Source: VXOZ01 sp965220045 (lineage in GTDB: Bacteria; Chloroflexota; UBA11872; VXOZ01). From it: 64,000 bases of DNA. Position 1 is the stretch's first letter, and each line of letters starts with the position of its first letter. Of this stretch, positions 1 through 7,774 are shown one piece after another. The stretch covers positions 2,666,001 to 2,730,000 of the forward strand of contig OZ244803.1 in the NCBI GenBank assembly GCA_965220045.1. The letters are read 5' to 3'. The notes below the pieces were generated by a model. It was not told the DNA's origin, did no database searches, and saw only the letters and a program-made list of their open reading frames with translations. Position numbers and translations under genes: made by a program.

Positions 1-995
1 GGTAAAGTTCTGCCTCAACATCCAAGCCATCTTTTGTTGTATTCCAAGGCAACTTTGAAGGATCCACACTATTGAAGAATGCACATCCCCTGAATCTAGC
101 GAACTGGTGGTGATATCTTGGTATACGGTTCGTACCAAACGTACCCCATCCGGTTAGTTCCGTCTGATCAGCTCTTACGACCATGCGCCCATTGCAATAG
201 ACATACCATCCGGCCTCGTTTCGCGCTGGCGGGCCCCCTTCACCAATGCCACTGAACAACTTTACGGTTACATTATTGATGCGCATTTCCTCATAGGCGG
301 GGTGCAGGCGGTTTGGGATGTATCCGAATTTGACCATGGTGGCCACGACGGTTTCTTCGTTAACTGTGATTGTTAGTCCGCGTTCCAAGTAAGTCTGATG
401 CCTGGCACTGATCTCGCTCAGCAATTTGGAAGTGAATGAGGGCAACCCAAATTGGGATGATACTCCGGTACTTAGCTGCAAGACCCTTATACTCGTTCCA
501 GACTCTCTCTTGGAGTCGATCTCAGCGCCACTCTCGACATTGAGTGGGAATTCCCACTCTTCTTCCTTTTGCCACGAATCGACATCGACCTTCACGCTAA
601 AGGAATCCCCATTTGACCTTGAATAGACCTCAAATCTACGTCCCAGCTTAAACAGAGCTCGCTTCATACCAACTCCGAACAGACCTACAGAGCCCTCAAC
701 GGATGGCGCATCTGGTGGTCGGCCAATCCTGAAGACGTAGTTTCGGGCAATGTCCAAAGGTATTCCGCCGCAATTGTCTTTGATTTGGAATTCTCTGTCA
801 TTGACAGTTAGGTTGACTACTAGGCCCCCAAGGGAGTCTTTTCCCCGAACTCGCAGGGCTCCGTCGACACAGTTATCAATTAGATCCATAATTGCAGAAG
901 GAAGACTAATGTCCTTCGTCAGCATATCAACGAAGAGCGCCTTAGTTGGTAAAGCAGATACTACTTCCTGTGTAGCCGTCACAGAACTCTCCATC
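1..995 (-). CDS. GHKL-type ATPase, MORC/MutL-like (3' end beyond the window)
   Basis: About 331 residues are visible, read on the minus strand from ATG at 995 and running off the window start. Three GHKL (Bergerat fold) motifs are clear: the N-box DLIDNCVDGA near residues 37-46 with Asn41, the ATP-binding DNCGGI at 73-78, and the glycine-rich lid GLFGVGMKRALFKLG at 104-118. The rest of the visible part is not a histidine kinase, and no gyrase or Hsp90 signature is seen. It begins 13 nt after the stop of the Vsr gene, so the two are probably co-transcribed. MORC-like GHKL ATPases linked to Vsr nucleases and DNA methylases are known from comparative genomics of restriction-like systems. A defence role is inferred. 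The C-terminal part, which would separate MORC-like from MutL-like proteins, is not in view. Confidence 0.8.
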
Positions 996-1008
996 AATTC
1001 CAAATTTG

Positions 1009-1434
1009 TTACCCCTGCTCGGTGCGATCTCTTCCTAGCACATCGTCGAGTACCGCCGAGAAGGACTGCAGATCTTTGATTTCGCATTGCCAGATGGTCA
1101 AGACGGCCCAGCCCATTGCTCTAAGTTTCAATGTGTTTTCCTCATCCCTCTTCCTATTGGCCACTATCTTAGGCTTCCAATACTCCAAGTTAGATTTTGG
1201 CAGTCTGCCTTTGGGACAACCGACATGACCATGCCAGAAACAACCATGCACAAAGATCACCATTCGTCGCCTCGGAATTACTATGTCAGGCTTACCTGGT
1301 AAGTCAGTTCTGTGGAGTCTAAACCTGATGCCCTTGGCATGAAGGACTTTCCGCACTGCGACCTCGGGGCCCGTGTCCTTACTTCGAACCTGAGCCATTA
1401 ATTCGCTTCGTCTTTCAGAGGTTAGTTTGTCCAT
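1009..1434 (-). CDS. vsr: Very short patch repair (Vsr) family endonuclease
   Basis: The 141-residue protein has the full Vsr core: SKDTGPEVAVRK near the N terminus, then GKPDIVIPRRRMVIFVHGCF, the WHGH motif, a following Cys, and a late WQC. These correspond to the catalytic Asp, the paired His and the structural zinc Cys/His ligands of E. coli Vsr. Length matches the family. Classical Vsr nicks T:G mismatches produced by deamination beside Dcm-type 5-methylcytosine. No cytosine methyltransferase lies in the window, and the next gene in the operon is a GHKL ATPase. This fits the nuclease of a multi-gene restriction-like system as well as mismatch repair. The AT content of this and the next gene is higher than in the rest of the window, which suggests horizontal acquisition. 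Confidence 0.93.
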   Translation of the reverse strand: MDKLTSERRSELMAQVRSKDTGPEVAVRKVLHAKGIRFRLHRTDLPGKPDIVIPRRRMVIFVHGCFWHGHVGCPKGRLPKSNLEYWKPKIVANRKRDEENTLKLRAMGWAVLTIWQCEIKDLQSFSAVLDDVLGRDRTEQG

Positions 1435-1798
1435 TCTGTCTAACTGACCTCGTGTCTTTGGCCCTTCCTTCTAGTGCACCTCTGATTCTAGTTGCGCTGG
1501 TAAGCTACGTGTCTACAGATTAGGCAAGAAATCTTCAACAGTATGTGTTGAACAAATCGTCCCTGTCAAGCAATATCGTGGCAGAGATAGCTTGCGGCTA
1601 ATCTACGATACGCGGGCTTATTCAATCATCAAACAACACAGCAAGTTAGCTAAGAATCTCAGTGGAAGACAAGAGTTTACAGACCAGATTCCGGCTTTCG
1701 TCCAAAGCAGACTAGCCAGTGCGATCGGTGAACGCAGCCAAGTCTCAAGTGTTAGGAGACTTCTCCCACTTAAGTGTGGTCGAGCAGTATCCGTGAGG
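1435..1798. other. Non-coding gap between the defence genes and mrp
   Basis: These 364 bases are relatively AT-rich and hold no convincing gene. A 96-codon plus-strand reading frame starting at 1592 runs antisense into the mrp 3' end and has no family features. The switch from low to high GC falls at about 1800, next to the mrp stop codon, so the gap probably marks the edge of an acquired island. It may carry the promoter for the Vsr-ATPase pair. Confidence 0.5.
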
Positions 1799-2872
1799 CT
1801 AGTTGATCACGATGCCGTCTTGGCCGGCGATGCTGATCTGTTGGGCGACTGCGCCTGCCACGTCGCGGTAGACGGCGGCTAGGGATGAGTCGGGTTCGGT
1901 AGCGGTGATGGGTTTGCCGCTGTCGCCGCCCTCGCGGATGGCGACGTTCAGGGGCACCTCGCCGAGGAAGGGCACGCCCATGGCTTCCGCAGCTTCGCGC
2001 GCGCCGCCGTGGCTGAATATCTCCGTGCGCTCGTCGCAGTGGGGACAGAGGAAGTAGCTCATGTTCTCCACGATGCCCAGGATCGGCACGCGCAGTTGCT
2101 GGAACATGCCGATGGCTTTGCGCGCATCGGACAGGGCCACGTCCTGCGGCGTGCAGACGATCACCGCGCCCGCGCCGGGGATGGACTGCGCCAGGCTGAG
2201 CGGCGCGTCGCCGGTGCCGGGCGGCAGGTCGACCACCAGGTAGTCGCGCTCGCCCCAGTGCACGTCGCCGAGAAACTGGGTGAGCAAGCGGTGGACGATG
2301 GGCCCGCGCCAGATCATGGCCTGTTCCGGCTTGATGACAAACCCGGCGGACATGAGCGTAATGCCGTAGGCCTCGGCGGGGACGACTTTATTGCCCGCGC
2401 CGCGCAGTTGCGCGTGCGAACCCATCATCATAGGGATATTCGGCCCGTACACGTCGGCGTCGAGCAGCCCCACTTCCGCGCCGGACTGCGCCAGCGCGAT
2501 GGCGAGGTTCACGGCGGTCGTGGACTTGCCCACGCCGCCCTTGCCGCTGGCGACAAAGAGGACGTTCTTCACACCCGTCAGGAAGTCCGCCGATTCCGGC
2601 GCCATGCGCTTGGCAACCTCAGACCGGGTGTCGATCTCCACGGCCTGCACGCCGGGCACGCCTAGCAGCGCCTTGCGGCACTCGTTCTCCAGGTGCTCCT
2701 TCATGGGGCAGGCGGGGGTGGTCAACACCAATTGAAACGCCGCCGTGCCCTTCTCAAACGTCATCTCCCGCACCATGTTCAGCGAGACGATGTCCTTGTG
2801 CAGGTCCGGGTCTTGCACGACGCGCAGCGCGTTGACCAGGTCGTCGGTTCGTGGGGCTCCATTCACAGCCAT
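1799..2872 (-). CDS. mrp: Mrp/ApbC family Fe-S cluster carrier ATPase
   Basis: The 357-residue protein has an N-terminal MIP18/DUF59 domain (about 1-85), then a MinD-like P-loop ATPase with the deviant Walker A motif GKGGVGKST near residue 114 and the switch DLPPGTGDAPLS near 216. The cysteine pair CPHC of this family lies near residue 277 and is expected to bridge a 4Fe-4S cluster in a homodimer. Mrp/ApbC proteins deliver Fe-S clusters to apo-proteins in the cytoplasm. The ATG at 2872 is preceded by a purine-rich AGAGGCGG. The gene stands alone, with no isc or suf genes nearby. Confidence 0.92.
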   Translation of the reverse strand: MAVNGAPRTDDLVNALRVVQDPDLHKDIVSLNMVREMTFEKGTAAFQLVLTTPACPMKEHLENECRKALLGVPGVQAVEIDTRSEVAKRMAPESADFLTGVKNVLFVASGKGGVGKSTTAVNLAIALAQSGAEVGLLDADVYGPNIPMMMGSHAQLRGAGNKVVPAEAYGITLMSAGFVIKPEQAMIWRGPIVHRLLTQFLGDVHWGERDYLVVDLPPGTGDAPLSLAQSIPGAGAVIVCTPQDVALSDARKAIGMFQQLRVPILGIVENMSYFLCPHCDERTEIFSHGGAREAAEAMGVPFLGEVPLNVAIREGGDSGKPITATEPDSSLAAVYRDVAGAVAQQISIAGQDGIVIN

Positions 2873-3418
2873 GTCATACCGCCTCTTTCAGTACTCTGGT
2901 TTGTCTAGAATTCTCTGCTGAGCAAAGCGCCTCTGTGCAAGTCGCTTGGTTGCGCCGCACTGTCATTGGCATCGGGCCGGAGGGGCTCCGTATCCCCTCA
3001 CCCCAACCCTCTCCCACAGGGAGAGGGGGCAGGATGTGACGCTTCGGCCACCTATATGCAAGAGTCTCCGCCTATCGGGAAACCGCAGTCAGTAGCCCTT
3101 GCAGTGCGTCTTGCCACGCCGCCCAAAACGCGTTTGCTTTACTTCAATTATTGCAGTATCGTCCAGTTCCCACGATAGCATGATTGAAAACGGAGTGTAA
3201 AGAAACCGCGCAGCCGGTGCGCTGCACAAAAACAGGCGAGCAGCCGGGCGAACATCGCGCCACGTGTCGCATCATCCGGTAGAGTACAATGGGAGTTGAA
3301 TAAGGTCGCAACAGAGCGCGAGTCCGTGCACTAACAGCGTGCCAGTCCGTGCACAAGCAGTGTGCACGTCCGCGCACAATTCCACGAGACAAATCTAGAT
3401 TAGAAGGACAGCCAATCG
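2873..3418. repeat. Spacer with a CTCTCCC/GGAGAGGG repeat and a 23-bp triple repeat
   Basis: At 2997-3034 lies one copy of a dispersed element, CCTCACCCCAACCCTCTCCC followed by its partial complement GGGAGAGGGGGC. Just before the M16 gene, a 23-bp unit beginning AGTCCGTGCAC repeats at 3321, 3344 and, more diverged, 3367. The unit contains the self-complementary core GTGCAC. No gene is supported here. The spacer separates divergent mrp and the M16 peptidase, so promoters for both should lie in it. Confidence 0.65.
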
Positions 3419-4684
3419 ATGTTTGAGAAGACTGCCTTGGCCAACGGCATGCGTGTTGTCACTGCCACACTCCCCCACACGCGCTCGGTATCGGTAATTG
3501 TGCTCGTGCGCGCCGGATCGCGCTACGAACACGACCCGGAGGCCGGCATCGCCCATGTGTTTGAGCACATGCTGTTCAAGGGCAGCACGGACTTCCCCTC
3601 GGCGCAGATTGTCAGCGAATCCATCGAGGGTGTGGGCGGCTCTATGAACGCGAGCACCGACAAGGAAATCGTGGACTACTGGTGCCGCGTCGCCCAGCCG
3701 CACTACACGGTGGCGATGGAGTTGCTCGCCGACATCTTCCTGAACCCGCTCTTGGACCACGAGGAACTGAAGCGCGAGCAGGGCGTGATCCTGGAAGAAC
3801 TGCGGATGTATCATGACGATCCCCGCAGTTGGGTGAGCATTCTCAGCGATCAGATATGCTGGCCGGAGCACCCACTGGGACGGGACATTGGCGGCAGCCC
3901 GGAGACCGTCCAGGGCATCACGCCGGAGATGATCCACGACTACCGCGGCCGCATGTACAGCCCGGCAAATACCGTGCTGGCGGTGGCGGGCAACATCACC
4001 CACGAGCAAGTGGTGTCCGATGCTGAGCGCCTCTACAGCGCCTGGACAAACGGCGCGCCGGGAGAGTATCTGCCCTGGAATGAGAACGGCGCTGAACCGG
4101 TAGCCATCGGCGAAGCGCGGGAGTCCGTGGAGCAGATGAGCATACTGCTCTCCTTCCCAGGCCTTTCCATGTTCGACGAAGACCGCTACGCGCAGGGCCT
4201 CATGAATGCGGTGCTGGGGGAAGGCATGAGTTCGCGGCTCTTTCTGGAAGTCCGCGAGAAGCGCGGCTTGGCCTATAGTGTGGGATCGTATCCACGCCAC
4301 CATCTCGATACCGGCATCTTCACCATCTATGGCGGCGTCGATCCGGATAACGCGGCAGATGCTCTGCGCTGCATCATGGAGCAGGTGAACGGCCTGAGCG
4401 AACCCGTGCCGGAGACGGAGCTACGCAAAGCCAAGGAATTCACTAAAGGACATCTCCTGCTCGGCTTGGAGAGCACGCAGAGCGTGGCCGGCTGGGGCGG
4501 CGTGCGCGAACTCCTGCACGGAGAACTCATCACGCCCGACGAGGCCGTCGCCCGCATCGAGGCGGTGACCGTAAACGACATTCAGCGTGTTGCGGGACGC
4601 GTCTTTTCAACGAGCGCCGCCAAGCTCGCCGTCATTGGCCCGCGCGATCTCAGCCAGGAACTGCTGCCGCTCGTAACAGGCTGA
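3419..4684 (+). CDS. M16 family zinc peptidase (pitrilysin/processing-peptidase type)
   Basis: This 421-residue protein has the inverted zinc motif HxxEH at residues 46-50 (AHVFEHMLFKG), with Glu126 exactly 76 residues after the second His, as expected for the third zinc ligand. The C-terminal half has the second M16 domain, with the EGMSSRLFLEVREKRGLAYS signature near 260. Size is that of the single-subunit bacterial YmxG/PqqL-like branch. No signal peptide is seen, so it probably acts in the cytoplasm as a metal-dependent oligopeptidase. The ATG at 3419 follows GAAGGACAGC. A lipoprotein gene follows 61 bp downstream and may share its transcript. Confidence 0.92.
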   Translation: MFEKTALANGMRVVTATLPHTRSVSVIVLVRAGSRYEHDPEAGIAHVFEHMLFKGSTDFPSAQIVSESIEGVGGSMNASTDKEIVDYWCRVAQPHYTVAMELLADIFLNPLLDHEELKREQGVILEELRMYHDDPRSWVSILSDQICWPEHPLGRDIGGSPETVQGITPEMIHDYRGRMYSPANTVLAVAGNITHEQVVSDAERLYSAWTNGAPGEYLPWNENGAEPVAIGEARESVEQMSILLSFPGLSMFDEDRYAQGLMNAVLGEGMSSRLFLEVREKRGLAYSVGSYPRHHLDTGIFTIYGGVDPDNAADALRCIMEQVNGLSEPVPETELRKAKEFTKGHLLLGLESTQSVAGWGGVRELLHGELITPDEAVARIEAVTVNDIQRVAGRVFSTSAAKLAVIGPRDLSQELLPLVTG

Positions 4685-4745
4685 CACGATAGCGCTCCTC
4701 GCGGCGCAACAACGTCACGACGAACCCAAGGGAGAGGCACACCCG

Positions 4746-5216
4746 GTGCAGGACAGACACTCCACGAAACGCTATCTCGCGCTCCTGGGTGTTCTTGCTG
4801 TCATTTGCGTGCTCCTTGCCGGATGTTCGTTTGGTGAGGAGGCAGGCCAGCGCCTGACGTTCAGCGGCAGCGTGCGCCTGGACTCCGCTGAAAATACGCA
4901 CATTGCCATTGTGGTGCGGAATTCCGGCAGTCGGTTGTTCACCGCTGAAGAGGGGATCGACGGCCGCGGTGAGGTCTTCAACAGCGCGGAACAGTTGCTC
5001 GCTCGTTTCTTGCAGCAGCCGGTTGAGCGACTGGCAGTCGATGAGGAAGCCACGCTGGCTACCTGGCAGGGTACTCTGGAGCCCGGCACCTACGTCATGC
5101 GCTGGACCACACCCCGCCACGGCGGCGTGGAGCTGGAATTCACCTTGCTGAAGCGCTATGGGAAGCTCGAAGTGGGGACGATCAGGGAGCGGCAGCTTGA
5201 GCCTGATCCTGTCTAG
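4746..5216 (+). CDS. Small lipoprotein, possibly BsuPI-like
   Basis: The start is GTG at 4746, supported by AAGGGAGAGG at 4729-4738. The 156-residue product has a basic N terminus, a hydrophobic stretch (about 10-24) and a lipobox LLAGC, so it should be lipid-anchored outside the membrane. The mature part is a single beta-rich domain. Its W.G.LEPGTYVMRW section resembles intracellular proteinase inhibitor (BsuPI) domains, which bind proteins through an immunoglobulin-like fold. That family assignment is tentative. It follows the M16 peptidase closely, but there is no direct evidence that the two interact. Confidence 0.6.
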   Translation: MQDRHSTKRYLALLGVLAVICVLLAGCSFGEEAGQRLTFSGSVRLDSAENTHIAIVVRNSGSRLFTAEEGIDGRGEVFNSAEQLLARFLQQPVERLAVDEEATLATWQGTLEPGTYVMRWTTPRHGGVELEFTLLKRYGKLEVGTIRERQLEPDPV

Positions 5217-5353
5217 TCAAATACCACGTAGTGCCACAAAGACGGACACGCCCTTAGAGGCCGGCTAACCGAGGGAATTCCAATTCAGCTAGCAGATGCA
5301 TTGGTGTGCTGCGCAAGCCGAATCACTTCCCCTAGACTTGCCGAATCTGGCGC

Positions 5354-6214
5354 CTACCTGCCTACCTCCACCGCCGTCCTACGCCGTCGTTTGCGCGCCT
5401 TGATCACAATGCCCACGGTTGCAGTCTCGTCAGTCCGAATTGGCCGCGGGTCCTCAAACGCGTAGAGCAGGCGTCGCCCCCACGTCGCCAACGGCCCGCT
5501 TCCTGGCGCTTCCCCAAAGCGGTCGCACGCCGGACAAAGTCCCCGCTCCACGATGTTCTTGCCAATGCCGTAGAGCAAGAAGTGGGCGAACGGCAGGCAT
5601 CGCGGCGTCGTGAACCACAATTCGTCCAGGTCAAATCCGGCAGACTTGACCCTCCGGGCAATGCCCGCGGCGGTATAGAGCCGCTGGTGGTCCGCCCAGA
5701 TGCCGGCGAGCCACCAGATATGCGCGGGTATGTGCGTGCCGAAGGCACGCTCCAAGATCCAATTCAAGGGGTCCCACAGCAGCGGGTACCGCTGGTGCGG
5801 CACGGAGAGGAGCAGCAGTCCGTCATCTGCCAGCACACGATAGATCTCCGCCAAGCTGGCGGCGTCATCCTCGATGTGCTCCAGCACCTCAGAACAGACC
5901 ACGGCCTCGAAAGAGCCGGCGGGGAAGGGCAGCGCACAAGCATCGGCACGCGCAAAGTCCGCAGTCGACCCGGAAGTCCGCGCCTGCGCCGCGGCAAGGT
6001 ATTCAGCACTAAAATCAACTCCGACCACATTAACCTGGGGGTAAAGCGTGCGGATGGCCTTGACATAGAAACCCCGCCCGCAGCCGACGTCGAGCACGCT
6101 ACCGCCCGCAGCCGACTGCAGGTGGCGCAGGATGAGCGCGGCTCTCGCGGCAAAGGCGGGATCAAGTTCCCGCTCCAAGAGCCCGGCAATAGAATTGTCT
6201 AAGGAAGTCTTCAT
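5354..6214 (-). CDS. Class I SAM-dependent methyltransferase
   Basis: The 286-residue product has the Rossmann-fold motif I VLDVGCGRGFY (about 41-51), an acidic motif II VVGVDFS, and the motif IV-V section FEAVVCSEVLEHIEDD typical of Methyltransf_11/UbiE-like enzymes. The substrate cannot be read from sequence. The C terminus ends in a basic tail KARKRRRRTA. I place the start at ATG 6214. A TTG three codons upstream (6223) is the alternative, and neither has a strong ribosome binding site. It is divergent from a GT4 glycosyltransferase operon, so modification of a cell-surface glycan or lipid is plausible but unproven. Confidence 0.85.
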   Translation of the reverse strand: MKTSLDNSIAGLLERELDPAFAARAALILRHLQSAAGGSVLDVGCGRGFYVKAIRTLYPQVNVVGVDFSAEYLAAAQARTSGSTADFARADACALPFPAGSFEAVVCSEVLEHIEDDAASLAEIYRVLADDGLLLLSVPHQRYPLLWDPLNWILERAFGTHIPAHIWWLAGIWADHQRLYTAAGIARRVKSAGFDLDELWFTTPRCLPFAHFLLYGIGKNIVERGLCPACDRFGEAPGSGPLATWGRRLLYAFEDPRPIRTDETATVGIVIKARKRRRRTAVEVGR

Positions 6215-6568
6215 GGTGGGCAAGCCGCTAGGCGTCTTGCAGTGCGGTGCGGTGTTGCCAGTGCCCTCTGCAATTCCATCGTATTCCTGTATTCAGCGGG
6301 CAACGCGCTGTGGCACAGGGGAGATTCCCGCTTGCGATGCGGTCTGCCTTCTCCGTACCCAGGCGTAGCGATGCGGGCTGATTAGTAGTAGCATACATAC
6401 TATCTGTCGCATGCCGCTCATCTGTCGAATTTCCTCGTGTGATCGCGCGAGTGTTTCACGCCTTGCACTCTCCCAACCCAACCGCGCGCACAGTCTTGTG
6501 TGCTGTCGCAGCTCTGCAGTTGCCCGTACTTCACGCATCCAAGGACGACCGGCGCTAGAGAGAACGCG
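6215..6568. other. Divergent spacer between the methyltransferase and the glycosyltransferase operon
   Basis: No gene or clear repeat is seen in these 354 bases. An open frame upstream of the glycosyltransferase extends to 6500 but lacks a good start context. Promoters for both flanking genes are expected here, though I cannot point to a convincing -35/-10 pair. Confidence 0.4.
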
Positions 6569-7774
6569 ATGCGCATTCTGTATCTCACAACGTACTACTT
6601 GCCGCACAGCAGCGGGATAACCGCCTACATGCACCGTGTCGCCCGTGGCCTGGTGCAGCGCGGGCACAGCGTGACCGTGCTGACCTCCTGCCATGAGCCG
6701 GGGCTGAGCGAGGATGGCGTGCTGGACGGGGTACGCATCATTCGGTTGCCGGTGCTCCTGCGTGTCAGCAAAGGGCCGGTGATGCCCGCGTTCTTTCGGG
6801 TCCTGCGCAATTACCTGCAGACCCACGACGTGGTTCACGTCCACCTCCCGTACTTGGAATCCGCTTACGCGGCCATCATGAATCGTGGGCGCAGACCGCT
6901 CATCCTCACCGCCCACACCGACCTCCATTTGCCGACCGGCCTCATGAACCGGCTTGCGAGCACTGCGGTCAATCTGATGCAGCGCTTGGCGGCGCGCAAA
7001 GCCGACTGGCTGTGTTCCTATACATGGGATTTCGCCCGGCACTCGTACCTGCTCTCCAACCATCTCGATAAGACTCTGGTAATCCACCCTCCGGTAACGG
7101 TTGCCAACGCGACGGAGGCAGACGTGGTTGCTTTTCGCGAGCAGCACGTACTAGAAGGGACGCTCATCGGGTTTGCGGGGCGTTTTGCCGAGCAGAAGGG
7201 ACTTCACGTGCTTTTCGCTGCCCTGGCTACCGTGCGGCAGCGCATGCCGCAGGCTCGGGTCGTGATCGCGGGGGAGTACGGCAACGTCGTCGGCGAAGAC
7301 TACTACGAGCGTCTGCATCCGCAACTAGAGGAATGTGGTGATCACGTCGTTCTGCTCGGACACCAGGCCGGGAGAGATCTCGCCAGCTTCTACGCGGCCT
7401 GCGACGTGTTGGTGTTGCCGAGCACAAGCCCCATGGAGTCATTCGGCATCGTGCAAGTTGAGGCCATGCTCTGCGGCACGCCGGTCGTTGCCACCGATAT
7501 CCCGGGTTGCCGCCAAGCCGTGGGCCTCACCGGCATGGGACGCATTGCGCCGCCTGGAGACAGTGCGGCAATGGCGGAGGCATTGCTGGCAGTTCTCGAA
7601 GAACCCGGCCGCTACACGAAGCCGCGCGAGGACATTGAACGCGTCTTCAACTATGAACGCACCGTAGACCTACACGAGGAACTCTACCGCACCAATTGCA
7701 TCGCCCACGATGACCGCGCCTTGGAGCTGGCACATGCCGCTCAAGAATCCAGCCAAGAGTTGAAGGCAGTATGA
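6569..7774 (+). CDS. GT4 family glycosyltransferase
   Basis: The protein of 401 residues starts at ATG 6569 with MRILYLTTYYLPHSSGI, the usual GT-B opening, and has GAGAGAAC a few bases upstream. An in-frame extension to 6500 looks like leader. The C-terminal nucleotide-sugar site is clear: GFAGRFAEQKGLHVLF near 205, and the E-x7-E region SPMESFGIVQVEAMLCGTPV near 290-310. It is a retaining, cytoplasmic, membrane-associated enzyme that transfers a hexose from a nucleotide sugar. Its stop overlaps the start of the giant YYY membrane protein (ATGA at 7771-7774), so the two are translationally coupled and probably build one surface glycan. Confidence 0.92.
   Translation: MRILYLTTYYLPHSSGITAYMHRVARGLVQRGHSVTVLTSCHEPGLSEDGVLDGVRIIRLPVLLRVSKGPVMPAFFRVLRNYLQTHDVVHVHLPYLESAYAAIMNRGRRPLILTAHTDLHLPTGLMNRLASTAVNLMQRLAARKADWLCSYTWDFARHSYLLSNHLDKTLVIHPPVTVANATEADVVAFREQHVLEGTLIGFAGRFAEQKGLHVLFAALATVRQRMPQARVVIAGEYGNVVGEDYYERLHPQLEECGDHVVLLGHQAGRDLASFYAACDVLVLPSTSPMESFGIVQVEAMLCGTPVVATDIPGCRQAVGLTGMGRIAPPGDSAAMAEALLAVLEEPGRYTKPREDIERVFNYERTVDLHEELYRTNCIAHDDRALELAHAAQESSQELKAV

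Noticed and set aside
1592..1882. 96-codon plus-strand frame between the Vsr gene and mrp
   Set aside because: It overlaps the mrp 3' end antisense, has no start signal and shows no family features.
3395..4303. 302-codon minus-strand frame
   Set aside because: It is the antisense shadow of the M16 peptidase gene, whose motifs are clear on the plus strand.
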